64,000 bases of DNA from the NCBI GenBank assembly GCA_964471945.1, contig CAYYIJ010000002.1, positions 26,691-90,690 of the forward strand, given 5' to 3'. Source of the stretch: JASEHD01 sp964471945 (lineage in GTDB: Bacteria > Bacteroidota > Ignavibacteria > UBA10030 > SZUA-254). A program made the translations under genes and the position numbers. Shown one piece after another: positions 7,450 to 16,349 of this stretch (its first letter is position 1; each line of letters begins with the position of its first letter). The notes under the pieces are model-generated. The model worked only from the letters and a program-made list of their open reading frames with translations, searched no databases and was not told the DNA's origin.

Positions 7450-8452
7450 ATATATAATAATTACGCTGCAAGTTTTAATTGCTTTTTTGTTGATGAGCTG
7501 CGGCGCATCAAAGGATGCTCAAAAAGTTGAGCTCGTTTGGCCCTTGCCTCCGGATGAGCCTCGTGTAAAATATATTAAAACTTATCAGAGCGAGGATGAA
7601 TTCCTCTCTGGATTTGGTAAAGCCGTTCAGATCATAGCTGGCGACAAATCTACTATAGGCTTATCACGACCTTTTGACGTTACAACCGATGGAAAAGGTA
7701 AAATATTTGTCTCGGATATGGAACAGGGGTTAGTGATGTTCGATGAAGTAGAAAAAAAGGTTATTCCCTTAGGACAAAAAAGTATATATCCGCTTGGCAG
7801 AGTAATTGGAATAGCGTACGGTAATAACAAACTCTTTGTCGGCTCAGTGGAAATCAAGGGAATCGTCGCGCTAACACTCGATGGAGAAGTAATCCAAACT
7901 ATCGGAGCTTTAGGACAGTTTCAAAATCCGGTTGATGTAGCTTATGACAAATATTTAAACCGTGTAATCGTTGTAGATAATAAAATACATCAAGTGGTTG
8001 TATTTTCTGAGCTTGGTGATTCGTTGTTTACTATTGGACAAAGAGGCGAAGGCGATGGTGAATTTAATTTTCCGCAAAGCGCCGCTATTGACAAACAAAG
8101 TAATATTTATGTTGTGGATGCTTTCAATTATAGAGTCCAAGTTTTTGATAAAGATGGAAAGTTTATTCGCAAGTATGGTCAGCAGGGCGATGTTTATGGA
8201 TTGTTTAGCCGTCCTAAGGGTATTGCTTTAGACAACTATAATAATATCTATGTTGTAGATGCTATACACAACAACTTCCAGATTTTTAATAACGACTTCG
8301 AACTGCTTATGTTCGTCGGTAGATATGCAGTAGATGATAATAAAGGTTTTATGAATCCTGTTGGTATCGACATAGATGAATCAAACAGGATATACGTAGC
8401 AGATCAGTTGAATTCGCGCGTACAAGTATTTCAACTGTTAAAAGGTGATTAA
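7439..8452 (+). CDS. NHL-repeat beta-propeller lipoprotein (paralogue 1)
   Basis: An approximately 337-residue lipoprotein. The start ATG 7439 is preferred because it gives a clean signal peptide with lipobox LLMSC; an upstream in-frame ATG at 7397 would add a poly-lysine head. After the signal comes LVWPLPPDEPRVKYI, a motif shared with the paralogue at 13336. About six NHL repeats follow (patterns such as PVDVAYD, IYVVDAFNYRVQVFD, IYVADQLNSRVQVFQ). Such six-bladed propellers often accompany multiheme cytochromes and are thought to be extracytoplasmic scaffolds. The start overlaps the end of the previous gene by 11 bp, showing translational coupling. Confidence 0.88.
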   Translation: MINKYIIITLQVLIAFLLMSCGASKDAQKVELVWPLPPDEPRVKYIKTYQSEDEFLSGFGKAVQIIAGDKSTIGLSRPFDVTTDGKGKIFVSDMEQGLVMFDEVEKKVIPLGQKSIYPLGRVIGIAYGNNKLFVGSVEIKGIVALTLDGEVIQTIGALGQFQNPVDVAYDKYLNRVIVVDNKIHQVVVFSELGDSLFTIGQRGEGDGEFNFPQSAAIDKQSNIYVVDAFNYRVQVFDKDGKFIRKYGQQGDVYGLFSRPKGIALDNYNNIYVVDAIHNNFQIFNNDFELLMFVGRYAVDDNKGFMNPVGIDIDESNRIYVADQLNSRVQVFQLLKGD

Positions 8453-8533
8453 ATTATTTTCTCATACGCCTCGTGAGAGATTAATTACAATTAACGATGA
8501 GGCAAATAAGATAACAAATTAAGGAGTAATTTC

Positions 8534-9283
8534 ATGAAAAAAATCCTTTTCTTAACCACACTGATACTTATTGTGTCAACATGGGTTATGGCACAAACGC
8601 AAGGAACTGCGTTTATGGCAGGTGCAAAGCACGATCTAAGAGTAAACTCCGGAAAAGCATCGCAAGATTCGATTGCCGGCGCATCCGATAGGTTATGCTC
8701 ATATTGCCATTCACCACACATTCCTGCAGCCGGAATCAAAGACCCACTTTGGGCACGCGCTGCAAAAGGTACGAACAATTGGGGTAAATATTCTGGTCAA
8801 CAATTAGATGCAACGGTTGTTGATCCGTCCGACCCAACCGGTGACCAACATAAGAATGAATCAAATATGTGTATAAGCTGCCACGACGGCACTGCTATGT
8901 ACACATCTGCGTCTTATGTTAAGAGACCACATGTTTCCAGTAACCCAACCTGGACTGGCGGCAGCCCGATTGCTTTCACAGCACGTAAATCGAATTATGG
9001 AACACGTGGAAGAAATGCAATAGTCGGTGGAACCGATTATGTGGATTTAAGCCACACACATCCTGTTAATTTTGATTATAGTGATGCAGTAACAGCGGAC
9101 GGGGGACTTTATGCTTCAGTTAACCCAAAGTATGTTTTCCATGATGGTACACAAAAAATTGGACGTTTGTTTAATGACAAGGTTCAATGTTCATCCTGTC
9201 ATAATCCACACAAGAAGGACACAAAAATGCTTCAAGGAGATACCGCTGATGGGAAGCTTTGTGTTGCATGTCATGCAAAGTAA
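8534..9283 (+). CDS. Tetraheme c-type cytochrome, secreted
   Basis: A 249-residue exported cytochrome with a clear SD (AAGGAG at 8521-8526) and signal peptide ending WVMAQ. Four CxxCH motifs are seen: CSYCH (SPH follows), CISCH (DG follows), CSSCH (NPH) and C-terminal CVACH. The opening AKHDLRVNSG...CSYCHSPH...LW is shared with the large cytochrome at 14340, so the two are related. Histidines in SHTHPVNFDYS are candidate distal heme ligands. An 81-bp spacer separates it from the propeller gene, and a strong terminator follows at 9305. It may therefore be highly expressed relative to downstream genes. Confidence 0.9.
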   Translation: MKKILFLTTLILIVSTWVMAQTQGTAFMAGAKHDLRVNSGKASQDSIAGASDRLCSYCHSPHIPAAGIKDPLWARAAKGTNNWGKYSGQQLDATVVDPSDPTGDQHKNESNMCISCHDGTAMYTSASYVKRPHVSSNPTWTGGSPIAFTARKSNYGTRGRNAIVGGTDYVDLSHTHPVNFDYSDAVTADGGLYASVNPKYVFHDGTQKIGRLFNDKVQCSSCHNPHKKDTKMLQGDTADGKLCVACHAK

Positions 9284-9304
9284 TCTCGGTTAGTTGTGTA
9301 TAAA

Positions 9305-9340
9305 ATTCTGGGGCTTTTTTAATGCCCCAGAATATTTTTA
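9305..9340 (+). terminator. Rho-independent terminator after the tetraheme cytochrome
   Basis: A perfect 10-bp stem (ATTCTGGGGC / GCCCCAGAAT) with a 9-base T-rich loop is followed by ATTTTTA. It closes the first half of the cytochrome cluster. Confidence 0.8.
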
Positions 9341-9370
9341 CTATTTAATATTATTGGCAAGGGAATTTTG

Positions 9371-11041
9371 TTGAGAGTTAGTATTAAGATATTAATCTTA
9401 TGGCTGGCATTTGATTTTATATCATTTAGCCAAATTAGCTATTGGGGTGGTGATGTACGGTACCAATTCCAATATCATGATGTTTCTACATCAGATATTA
9501 TATCAAAATTTTATCGGCATAGTCCCAGAATATCGCTTAAGACTTCAGGATATATTTTATCCCCCTCTATAGCTTCGATAAATCTTAGCTCATCCCTATT
9601 TACAAATTTCAATCAATCACATTCTAAGAATTTTTATTTTTCTTCCAAACAAATCTCTTGCAATTATTACAATTTAAATGCTACAATTCTTCCCGAATTT
9701 TTAATAAGATTTAATATAACTGCATCTGAAAACGAAATTGAATCGAAATCCGAAACCGCGAGTTATTCTGAATATCCGTCTGATTTCAGGAACAGCCAGC
9801 AAAGAATAAACTTAAGTTCAGATAAAATTGAATTTTTACCTAACATCAGTTTATCCGTTGGCAGAAGCAGAAATTGGTCTGTCTCATCTTATTCAAAAAC
9901 TGATCAAACTCAACACGACTATTCAATATCATTATCAAGAGGAACAGGTAATTCAAACATTTCACTTTCAGGATATATGATTGAAAATTTCGAAAAATCA
10001 AGAGAATATTATAATCGTTATTACCGTATCCAGTTAAATGGCATGAAAGAAATCTCGAAAACGGGTAAGCTCAATTTTAATTCTGAACATTATCGACACA
10101 GTTCATTTACTTTCACAAATCTTAATACAAATTACAACGACAAAGCAAGCGAACAATTGAGATATCAAACATTAATTTCAGGAAGGATTTCTGAAACCGA
10201 GGTTACTTCAAACGTTAGCTACGGACTTTCACAGTCCGTTAATTATTCATTTGAAAAACATTATCATTTGGGTTATAGTATTAACGGCGGGGGTGCAAGT
10301 GATTATTTTATTATCGATAAACCGAGTGGAGTGTTCCGAAAAATTAATACATTCGGATTAGGGAATGGGGCTACCTTTCAACACAATAGACAGATAGGTA
10401 ATTTGGGATTTGGGAACGGATTAACAATCGGTTACAGCAGACAGTTTAATCCTGACAAACAATATTCTATAAATTACGGTCTGAGCAGCTCAATTACCAC
10501 CGATATCAACGGTATTGGTGTTAATGGAAACTTTGATATCGGAGGGAGCCGAACATATTTATTCTTAGAACGAGCCGAGTTTTCAAAGAACGCAACCTTA
10601 TCGCTTTCAACAAGATTGTTTGACGTAGTTTCGTCTGAAACAGTAATAGATTATCGCGACGAAAAAATAACAGAATCTGAATCATTTGAACGCACCTTTC
10701 GGCAAATACGTATGAACCAACGGCTTCACGGTTCTGCTTATTATTACATTCCGATGAATTTAAGTTTCAGCGGCAGTGTTTTCTTGAACATGTTTCCGAA
10801 ATTAACTAAACACTATAACGCCAATTTTTCTTTCAGCAGCCCCTATTTTTTCGTCGCAAATCTATCGTTTGCATATTCAATTTCTTTTTCTTACGAACCT
10901 TTTTATCGCCGTACAATAATAGACCACACTGCTGAATTTAGATATTCGTTGAGAGCGTTGCAGTTTCATCTTAAATTGAGAGAACATAAATACATCAACA
11001 ATCGGCGGGATGTACTATTTACAATTATCCGTCCGTTTTAA
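9371..11041 (+). CDS. Large predicted outer-membrane beta-barrel protein
   Basis: An approximately 556-residue protein with a signal peptide (IKILILWLAFDFISFSQ). Dozens of short amphipathic strands rich in Ser, Asn and aromatic residues follow (for example YDFNYSSK-like stretches, GNGLTIGYSRQF, AEFRYSLRALQFHLKL), and the protein ends in an aromatic residue (IIRPF). This is the profile of a 20+ stranded porin. Tandem TTG codons at 9368 and 9371 are possible starts; the AAGGGA SD at 9359 favours 9371. Lying among cytochromes, it is the best candidate for the MtrB/PioB-like barrel of an electron conduit, but no family motif confirms this. Confidence 0.7.
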   Translation: MRVSIKILILWLAFDFISFSQISYWGGDVRYQFQYHDVSTSDIISKFYRHSPRISLKTSGYILSPSIASINLSSSLFTNFNQSHSKNFYFSSKQISCNYYNLNATILPEFLIRFNITASENEIESKSETASYSEYPSDFRNSQQRINLSSDKIEFLPNISLSVGRSRNWSVSSYSKTDQTQHDYSISLSRGTGNSNISLSGYMIENFEKSREYYNRYYRIQLNGMKEISKTGKLNFNSEHYRHSSFTFTNLNTNYNDKASEQLRYQTLISGRISETEVTSNVSYGLSQSVNYSFEKHYHLGYSINGGGASDYFIIDKPSGVFRKINTFGLGNGATFQHNRQIGNLGFGNGLTIGYSRQFNPDKQYSINYGLSSSITTDINGIGVNGNFDIGGSRTYLFLERAEFSKNATLSLSTRLFDVVSSETVIDYRDEKITESESFERTFRQIRMNQRLHGSAYYYIPMNLSFSGSVFLNMFPKLTKHYNANFSFSSPYFFVANLSFAYSISFSYEPFYRRTIIDHTAEFRYSLRALQFHLKLREHKYINNRRDVLFTIIRPF

Positions 11042-11055
11042 TTCTTTAATAAATT

Positions 11056-13218
11056 ATGAATAAATATATAAAACCTGCAATAATTACGATAATCGGAGTT
11101 GTATTATCAGTCTCAGCATTTATGCCTGCAGTTGATGCTCCATTTTTTAATGATGACAACGTTTACATCATAGGCAACAAAAACTTCGACTCACCTATAA
11201 ATGAAGTATGGAAATTCTTTTTTAAGCGAACAAACAATTACGAGTATTTGCCAATCCGAGATATCGTGTATCGTGTCGAGTATGAAATGTTTGGCGAGAA
11301 TCCATTAGGTTATCGCATAGTTAATTATTTGTTATATATTCTTTGCTGTCATCTGGTTTACCGTGCATCCAAATTAATTGTGCAATTATTCAAACAAAAG
11401 AACTTAATCTCAGGCGAAACACTAGTTGGATGGATGCCAGCTATAATTACAATTATGTTTGCAGCGCATCCTGCACATGTCGAATCGGTGGTTTGGATTT
11501 CGAGTATGAAAGATTTGCTTTCCGGTGTGTTTATGTTTCTTGCATTGTTCTATTTCATAAAAGGTATTATAGGTGAAGCGTTAATAAAAAAGTATCTTTA
11601 TTCAAGCTGGGTTTTATTTTTAGCGGCTTTGCTATCTAAATCTACTGTAATACCTCTCGTATTTATGATTTTTGTTATTGCGTCTGTCCGCTTTGGAATC
11701 AGCAGACAAAATTTTAAACAAGTATTCAAAACAACACAGCCATTTTTGATAATAGGAGTTGTGTTCCTTTTTGTTTACATGCATTTCGGTTCCGACTCGA
11801 AGATTCTTGCTGCGCCGTTTTTGTTTGGAACGCTTGAATCAGTAGTCAACAATTTTCATATTCCGATACTCATACTCGGATATCTTGTTCGTATTGCACT
11901 TATACCGATTAATTTACGGTTGATTTATGATGTAATAGATTTTGGAGCACCCTTTATTATTGCCATTGTATTCGGAGCAGTTTGCATAATTGTCAGCATA
12001 TTTGCTTTACGTTATCTCAACAGACGGCTTACACTTATAGCTTTTGGAATAATTTGGTTTACCGTTTTTACTTTGCCATACCTTCAAATTATTCCATTCA
12101 ATTCGTGGTCATTTGCAAGCGAACGGTATCTGTTCCTTTCAATCTATGGATTAGTACTCATGATTGCAGCGGTGATTATATCATTGAATAAAAAAACAGG
12201 TATGATTATTACCATCAGCATTGTTATTTTTTATCTTTCGAGTACATTTAGTTACAGTTCTATCTGGAAAACTCAGGATACACTGGTCGAAAATAATGCA
12301 CGTTACAATCCCAATAATACTTCCTCACAAATGATGTATGTTGAATTAGTACTCATACCACAGAAACGGTATGGCGAAGCATTAGAAATTGCTGCCAAAT
12401 CAGGGAAAACTGAAATAGATAAAGAACGCTTTGTTCGTTACATCAAAGTTTTTCAAGCTTACGATTATGAACAGTGGGATGAAATCGAAAAGCATTGCGA
12501 GTGGTTAGAAGGAATGACGGGTATGAATAGCTCGAACGGATTTTTGAACATCCTTGCTACACATTATGAGAATAAAAAAGATTTTCTAAAAGCTATTGAA
12601 TATTATTACTATGCAATGGAAGGAACTTACACAAATGAAGATCGAAATGTGTACGCTCAAGTAATCGAGAGGTTGCGTCATTCATACACACATAAGATAG
12701 ACGAATTGGAATCGTTGATAAAAAAATCACCAAATCATGTAAATATGATCGGGGCTTTAGCAAATCAACAGATGCAAATATTTATGTTAGATGAAGCCCA
12801 GACAAATTACGCTAAGGTGCTGCGGCTTGATCCGGAAAACAAAATAGCACATTATAATCTTGGCTTGCTGTTACGTAAAAAGGGTGAGCAGCAATTGTCG
12901 GTTGAATATTTACAGCGTGCAATCGATTTAGGATTTACAAATGCGATGGTGTTTAACAACTTGGCAATCGGTTACAAAAATATTGATGAAGCGGTAAAAG
13001 CGGAAGAAATATTTTTAAAAGCCATCGAGGTTGACGAAAATTACTGGTATGCTTTATTTAATTTAGCCAAGTTGTATGCTGTACGCGAGAAAAATGACAA
13101 AGCTGTCGAGTATTTTCTAAAAGCTCGAAGGATAGTAATCGAACAAGGTTTATCGCCTGATAATATTGATACATATTTATCGGTTATAAACAAATCTCAA
13201 AGACCGGAAAAAGAATGA
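11056..13218 (+). CDS. TMTC-like polytopic membrane protein with C-terminal TPR repeats
   Basis: A 720-residue protein. Residues 1-400 hold about ten transmembrane helices. The N-terminal loop reads FFNDDNVYIIGN, then PIRDIVYRVEYEMFGENPLGYRIVNYLLY and AHPAHVESVVWISSMKDLLS. This layout and the acidic DD in loop 1 resemble GT-C glycosyltransferases of the TMTC/PMT type. Residues 430-715 are TPR repeats (for example AHYNLGLLLRKKGEQQLSVEYLQRAI). It starts 15 bp after the barrel gene. Proteins like this frequently lie next to multiheme cytochromes. A glycosylation role for the cytochromes or propellers is plausible but inferred. Confidence 0.8.
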   Translation: MNKYIKPAIITIIGVVLSVSAFMPAVDAPFFNDDNVYIIGNKNFDSPINEVWKFFFKRTNNYEYLPIRDIVYRVEYEMFGENPLGYRIVNYLLYILCCHLVYRASKLIVQLFKQKNLISGETLVGWMPAIITIMFAAHPAHVESVVWISSMKDLLSGVFMFLALFYFIKGIIGEALIKKYLYSSWVLFLAALLSKSTVIPLVFMIFVIASVRFGISRQNFKQVFKTTQPFLIIGVVFLFVYMHFGSDSKILAAPFLFGTLESVVNNFHIPILILGYLVRIALIPINLRLIYDVIDFGAPFIIAIVFGAVCIIVSIFALRYLNRRLTLIAFGIIWFTVFTLPYLQIIPFNSWSFASERYLFLSIYGLVLMIAAVIISLNKKTGMIITISIVIFYLSSTFSYSSIWKTQDTLVENNARYNPNNTSSQMMYVELVLIPQKRYGEALEIAAKSGKTEIDKERFVRYIKVFQAYDYEQWDEIEKHCEWLEGMTGMNSSNGFLNILATHYENKKDFLKAIEYYYYAMEGTYTNEDRNVYAQVIERLRHSYTHKIDELESLIKKSPNHVNMIGALANQQMQIFMLDEAQTNYAKVLRLDPENKIAHYNLGLLLRKKGEQQLSVEYLQRAIDLGFTNAMVFNNLAIGYKNIDEAVKAEEIFLKAIEVDENYWYALFNLAKLYAVREKNDKAVEYFLKARRIVIEQGLSPDNIDTYLSVINKSQRPEKE

Positions 13219-13225
13219 TTGATTT

Positions 13226-13253
13226 CCTCTCTGCAAAATCCCTTGCCAGAGAG
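13226..13253 (+). repeat. Hairpin after the TMTC-like gene
   Basis: CTCTCTG and CAGAGAG form a 7-bp stem with a 13-base loop. There is no T-run, so it is either a weak terminator or an mRNA-stabilising structure. Confidence 0.35.
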
Positions 13254-13261
13254 ACGAGGGT

Positions 13262-13277
13262 TGGAACTGCTGCTGCA
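13262..13277 (+). promoter_or_regulatory. Possible sigma54 promoter for the second propeller/cytochrome pair
   Basis: TGGAACTGCTGCTGCA has GG and GC 10 bases apart and a good TGCA at -12, but the -24 element is TGGAA instead of TGGCA. It is 58 bp before the start of the propeller gene at 13336. Tentative. Confidence 0.3.
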
Positions 13278-13335
13278 AAGTGGCATTCCAATCCTCACTG
13301 TATTATATTAATATAGCAACAAAGAAACCGATTGT

Positions 13336-14343
13336 ATGCAATGGTTTAAGAATACATATTATTTAATCTTCATCCTTCTTATTCTCATAAGAATAGAATT
13401 CGCTTTTGCCCAGAGTGAGGGTAAAAAATTGGTTTGGCCCCCCCAACCTCAGAAGGCACGCATACAACATCTTCAGACGATCAGCTCGTTGAAAGATATA
13501 GAGAAAGAACCTTCCTTTTTTGCCAAGTTATTAAAATGGGCTTTCGGTGGCGCTACAACGTCAAAATGGTTAGTCCAACCTGTGGGTATTGCCGTTTCAG
13601 AGAATGGAAAAATTTTTGTAGCCGACCCAGGTTCAAAAGCAGTACACGTTATAGATTTGGAAGAGAGTACACACGGATATTTACTCGAATACGAAAACGA
13701 TAAATTAATTTCACCCGTCGGTTTAGCAATGTCCGAAGGCGGGTTATTATACGTATCCGATTCAGAGAAAGGCGAGATTTTTGTAGTGGATGCAAAATTA
13801 AAACTGAAATTTCGGATTAAAGAAAAACTTATCCGACCTACTGGTATGGTCATAATAAACAACAAATTGTATGTCGTCGACACAGGGCAGCACAAAATAG
13901 TTGTTTTTAATTTGAAAGGTGAGTATTTGAGCGAATTTGGTTCACGGGGGGCGGGTGAATGTGAGTTTAATTTTCCTATAACTATAACCGCGAAAAACAA
14001 CTATCTGTATGTAGTTGACGCGTTAAACTATCGAATACAAATATTTGACCTCGAAGGTAAATACATTTCCTCGTTCGGCGAGCTTGGGAATGCGGCGGGC
14101 TTTTTTTCAAGCCCCAAAGCTATCGCTATCGATTCAGACTCAAATATTTATGTTACAGACGCAATGTTTGATAACTTCCAGATATTTAATCAGAAAGGTG
14201 AACTGCTGTTATTGATTGGGAAATCCGGAGCTGTCGCCGGATTGTTCAGCAGTCCTAACGGAATTTTTATAGATAAATCAGATAAAATTTACGTTGTTGA
14301 TACGTTCAATAAAAGAGTACAAATTTTTAAATACATAAAATGA
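13336..14343 (+). CDS. NHL-repeat beta-propeller protein, secreted (paralogue 2)
   Basis: A 335-residue exported protein with signal peptide ending IEFAFAQS. It opens with KLVWPPQPQKARIQHLQ, the same LVWPxPP...R motif as the lipoprotein at 7439. Five to six NHL blades follow (GIAVSENGKIFVADPGSKAV, LYVVDTGQHKIVVFN, LYVVDALNYRIQIFD, IYVVDTFNKRVQIFK). Unlike its paralogue it lacks a lipobox cysteine, so it should be soluble in the periplasm or secreted. Its stop overlaps the ATG of the large cytochrome (ATGA), tying the two together in translation. Confidence 0.88.
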   Translation: MQWFKNTYYLIFILLILIRIEFAFAQSEGKKLVWPPQPQKARIQHLQTISSLKDIEKEPSFFAKLLKWAFGGATTSKWLVQPVGIAVSENGKIFVADPGSKAVHVIDLEESTHGYLLEYENDKLISPVGLAMSEGGLLYVSDSEKGEIFVVDAKLKLKFRIKEKLIRPTGMVIINNKLYVVDTGQHKIVVFNLKGEYLSEFGSRGAGECEFNFPITITAKNNYLYVVDALNYRIQIFDLEGKYISSFGELGNAAGFFSSPKAIAIDSDSNIYVTDAMFDNFQIFNQKGELLLLIGKSGAVAGLFSSPNGIFIDKSDKIYVVDTFNKRVQIFKYIK

Positions 14344-16223
14344 TACCACGACTGTATATATTCATAACCATTGCGTTAACTGTTAGTTTTGCAACAACAG
14401 CATTTGCACAAACGAGAATTATTGATACAAAACATAATTTAAGCGTCAGCGGCACAGGCACAGTAAAAGCATTGACCGAAAGACAAACCTGTGTGTTCTG
14501 TCACACACCTCACAGCCCAAAACCAAACTCTCAGTTGTGGAATCGGCAGGATCCTGTTGGCGACTATGTTTTATATTCGAGTGAATATTTGACGAATAAA
14601 AATTATCCAAGTCCAAGCCAGCCGAATGCAGTTTCAAAACGCTGTCTTTCCTGCCACGACGGCACGATAGCGCTTGGCGCAGTTTATAATGTTTCTCCCA
14701 GTTCAATCACGATGTCGGGTGGAATAACTACAATGCCCGAAGCATCAATTGGATACATAGGAACTTCACTCGCCGACGATCACCCTGTGGGTTATAATTA
14801 TGACCCGATAGCGGATCCTGAACTCGTCGCACGTTCATTTCCATGGAATACGAGAGTAAAATTGGATCCAGATGCATCGAATGGTACTGTTGAATGCCAC
14901 ACCTGTCATGATGCACACGATAACCAACACGGGAATTTTTTAAGAATGTCTAATAACAATGCAGAACTGTGCAACTTTTGTCATAACAAAACAAACTGGA
15001 ATTCGTCAGCACATCGGATATCTAATCAAGCCCTTACTCCTCCGGGTTCAAGCGCTACAACAGTTGGAGAGTGGGGATGTCGTAATTGTCATAAATCGCA
15101 CAGCGGCGCTGGAAAGCCCTATCTTCGACCCCTAGTTGAAGAAAATAATTGCTTTACACCGGGTTGCCACGGCAGTTTCTTAAAAGGTAACAACACAAAA
15201 GACATCCAAACTACTTACTCGAAAATTTTTACCCACCCAACTATAACAGTTAGCGGTAAACATCTCAATCCCGATAACGCTGGAAGTCTTAACATTCCAA
15301 ACCGACACGCTGAGTGCGAAGATTGCCACAATTCACATCAAGCAAAGAAAGGACTTCATACTAAGAGGACCAATCAAGTATCGAATGTTTTGATCGGAGT
15401 AAGAGGTGTTACGCCGCCCAACGCCGATATATGGACGCAACCCAATCAGTCAAATTATACAATTGAATATCCATCTATGCAGGAAAACCAGATTTGTTTT
15501 AAATGCCATTCGTCGTATGCTTTTGGAATTGTTCCCAATGGCGTAACGACTATTATTGGTCCTTCGGGTACAAACTTAACGGACCAAGCAATGGAATTTA
15601 ATCCAGCAAACAAATCGGCACATCCGGTACGAGTAACTTCCGATAATTTCTTCGGCTCATCATATCCAAGAGCATTAACAACTTATCAGATGCATGATGA
15701 TTGGAATCAAGTTGGCAATCAATCGATGTATTGTTCGGATTGTCATGGAAATAACCAACAGACATCTGATATGATTCCACAAGGTCCGCATGGCTCGGAC
15801 CGAAAATTTATGCTCACAGGGAAAGCTGGTTATTGGCCCACAAACGCTTTTAATATTTTATGGTCGCTTGACGATATTAAAAACAATAAAAATAACTGGC
15901 AGAATGATCTTTTCTGTACAAATTGCCATCCTGTTTTCAGTGAAGGAAATTTTAAAAATAAAGTACACGCCACTAATGTTCACCAGAGCAGTGAAGTAAA
16001 ATGTATAACCTGTCATGTTGTAGTGCCTCATGGGTCAAAGCATTCAAGATTGATCGGATATGAAACTGATGTTATACCATACAATTATATGGGCAGCGGA
16101 ATATTTGATAAACTGGTAATTACTAATTTTCAGAAATCATCGGGTCCTGTTGCTTATGAAAAAAATAACTGTTCTATGAATGGAATTTGTCATGATTCTC
16201 CAGAAGGTTTTTATCGAAAATAA
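14340..16223 (+). CDS. Large multiheme c-type cytochrome (10 CxxCH plus CX4CH and CX5CH)
   Basis: A 627-residue exported cytochrome with signal peptide ending TTAFAQT. Ten canonical motifs are present: CVFCH, CLSCH, CHTCH, CNFCH, CRNCH, CEDCH, CFKCH, CSDCH, CTNCH and CITCH. Two longer-spaced motifs also occur: CFTPGCH (CX4CH, mid-protein) and CSMNGICH (CX5CH, near the C-terminus), so up to 12 hemes. The N-terminal KHNLSVSG...CVFCHTPHSP...LWNR matches the tetraheme cytochrome at 8534. It lies in an ATGA overlap with the propeller gene and ends the cluster. Likely function: long-range electron transfer at or across the outer membrane. Confidence 0.92.
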   Translation: MIPRLYIFITIALTVSFATTAFAQTRIIDTKHNLSVSGTGTVKALTERQTCVFCHTPHSPKPNSQLWNRQDPVGDYVLYSSEYLTNKNYPSPSQPNAVSKRCLSCHDGTIALGAVYNVSPSSITMSGGITTMPEASIGYIGTSLADDHPVGYNYDPIADPELVARSFPWNTRVKLDPDASNGTVECHTCHDAHDNQHGNFLRMSNNNAELCNFCHNKTNWNSSAHRISNQALTPPGSSATTVGEWGCRNCHKSHSGAGKPYLRPLVEENNCFTPGCHGSFLKGNNTKDIQTTYSKIFTHPTITVSGKHLNPDNAGSLNIPNRHAECEDCHNSHQAKKGLHTKRTNQVSNVLIGVRGVTPPNADIWTQPNQSNYTIEYPSMQENQICFKCHSSYAFGIVPNGVTTIIGPSGTNLTDQAMEFNPANKSAHPVRVTSDNFFGSSYPRALTTYQMHDDWNQVGNQSMYCSDCHGNNQQTSDMIPQGPHGSDRKFMLTGKAGYWPTNAFNILWSLDDIKNNKNNWQNDLFCTNCHPVFSEGNFKNKVHATNVHQSSEVKCITCHVVVPHGSKHSRLIGYETDVIPYNYMGSGIFDKLVITNFQKSSGPVAYEKNNCSMNGICHDSPEGFYRK

Positions 16224-16300
16224 TTCTTTAAAAACAGGTAAATTACCCCCAAAAATAAAGGATAAAATGGATAAAACAAGATTTTACTTGATATTGTGCA

Positions 16301-16328
16301 TTGACAAGTTTATATTTAATATTAGAAT
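16301..16328 (+). promoter_or_regulatory. Sigma70-like promoter TTGACA-N16-TAGAAT
   Basis: A consensus -35 at 16301-16306 and a one-mismatch -10 at 16323-16328 are 16 bp apart. The predicted start is near 16335, just before the small frame at 16350. It is the best canonical promoter in the window by eye. Confidence 0.55.
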
Positions 16329-16349
16329 AGGATAATTTAAATAATAGCA

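Noticed and set aside
8468..8502. GCCTC...GAGGC arms before the tetraheme cytochrome as a terminator
   Set aside because: Only a 5-bp stem, a long loop and no T-run; too weak to call.
9359..9376. TTGGCAAGGGAATTTTG near the large barrel gene as a sigma54 promoter
   Set aside because: There is no GC 10 bases after GG, and it overlaps the ribosome-binding site and start.
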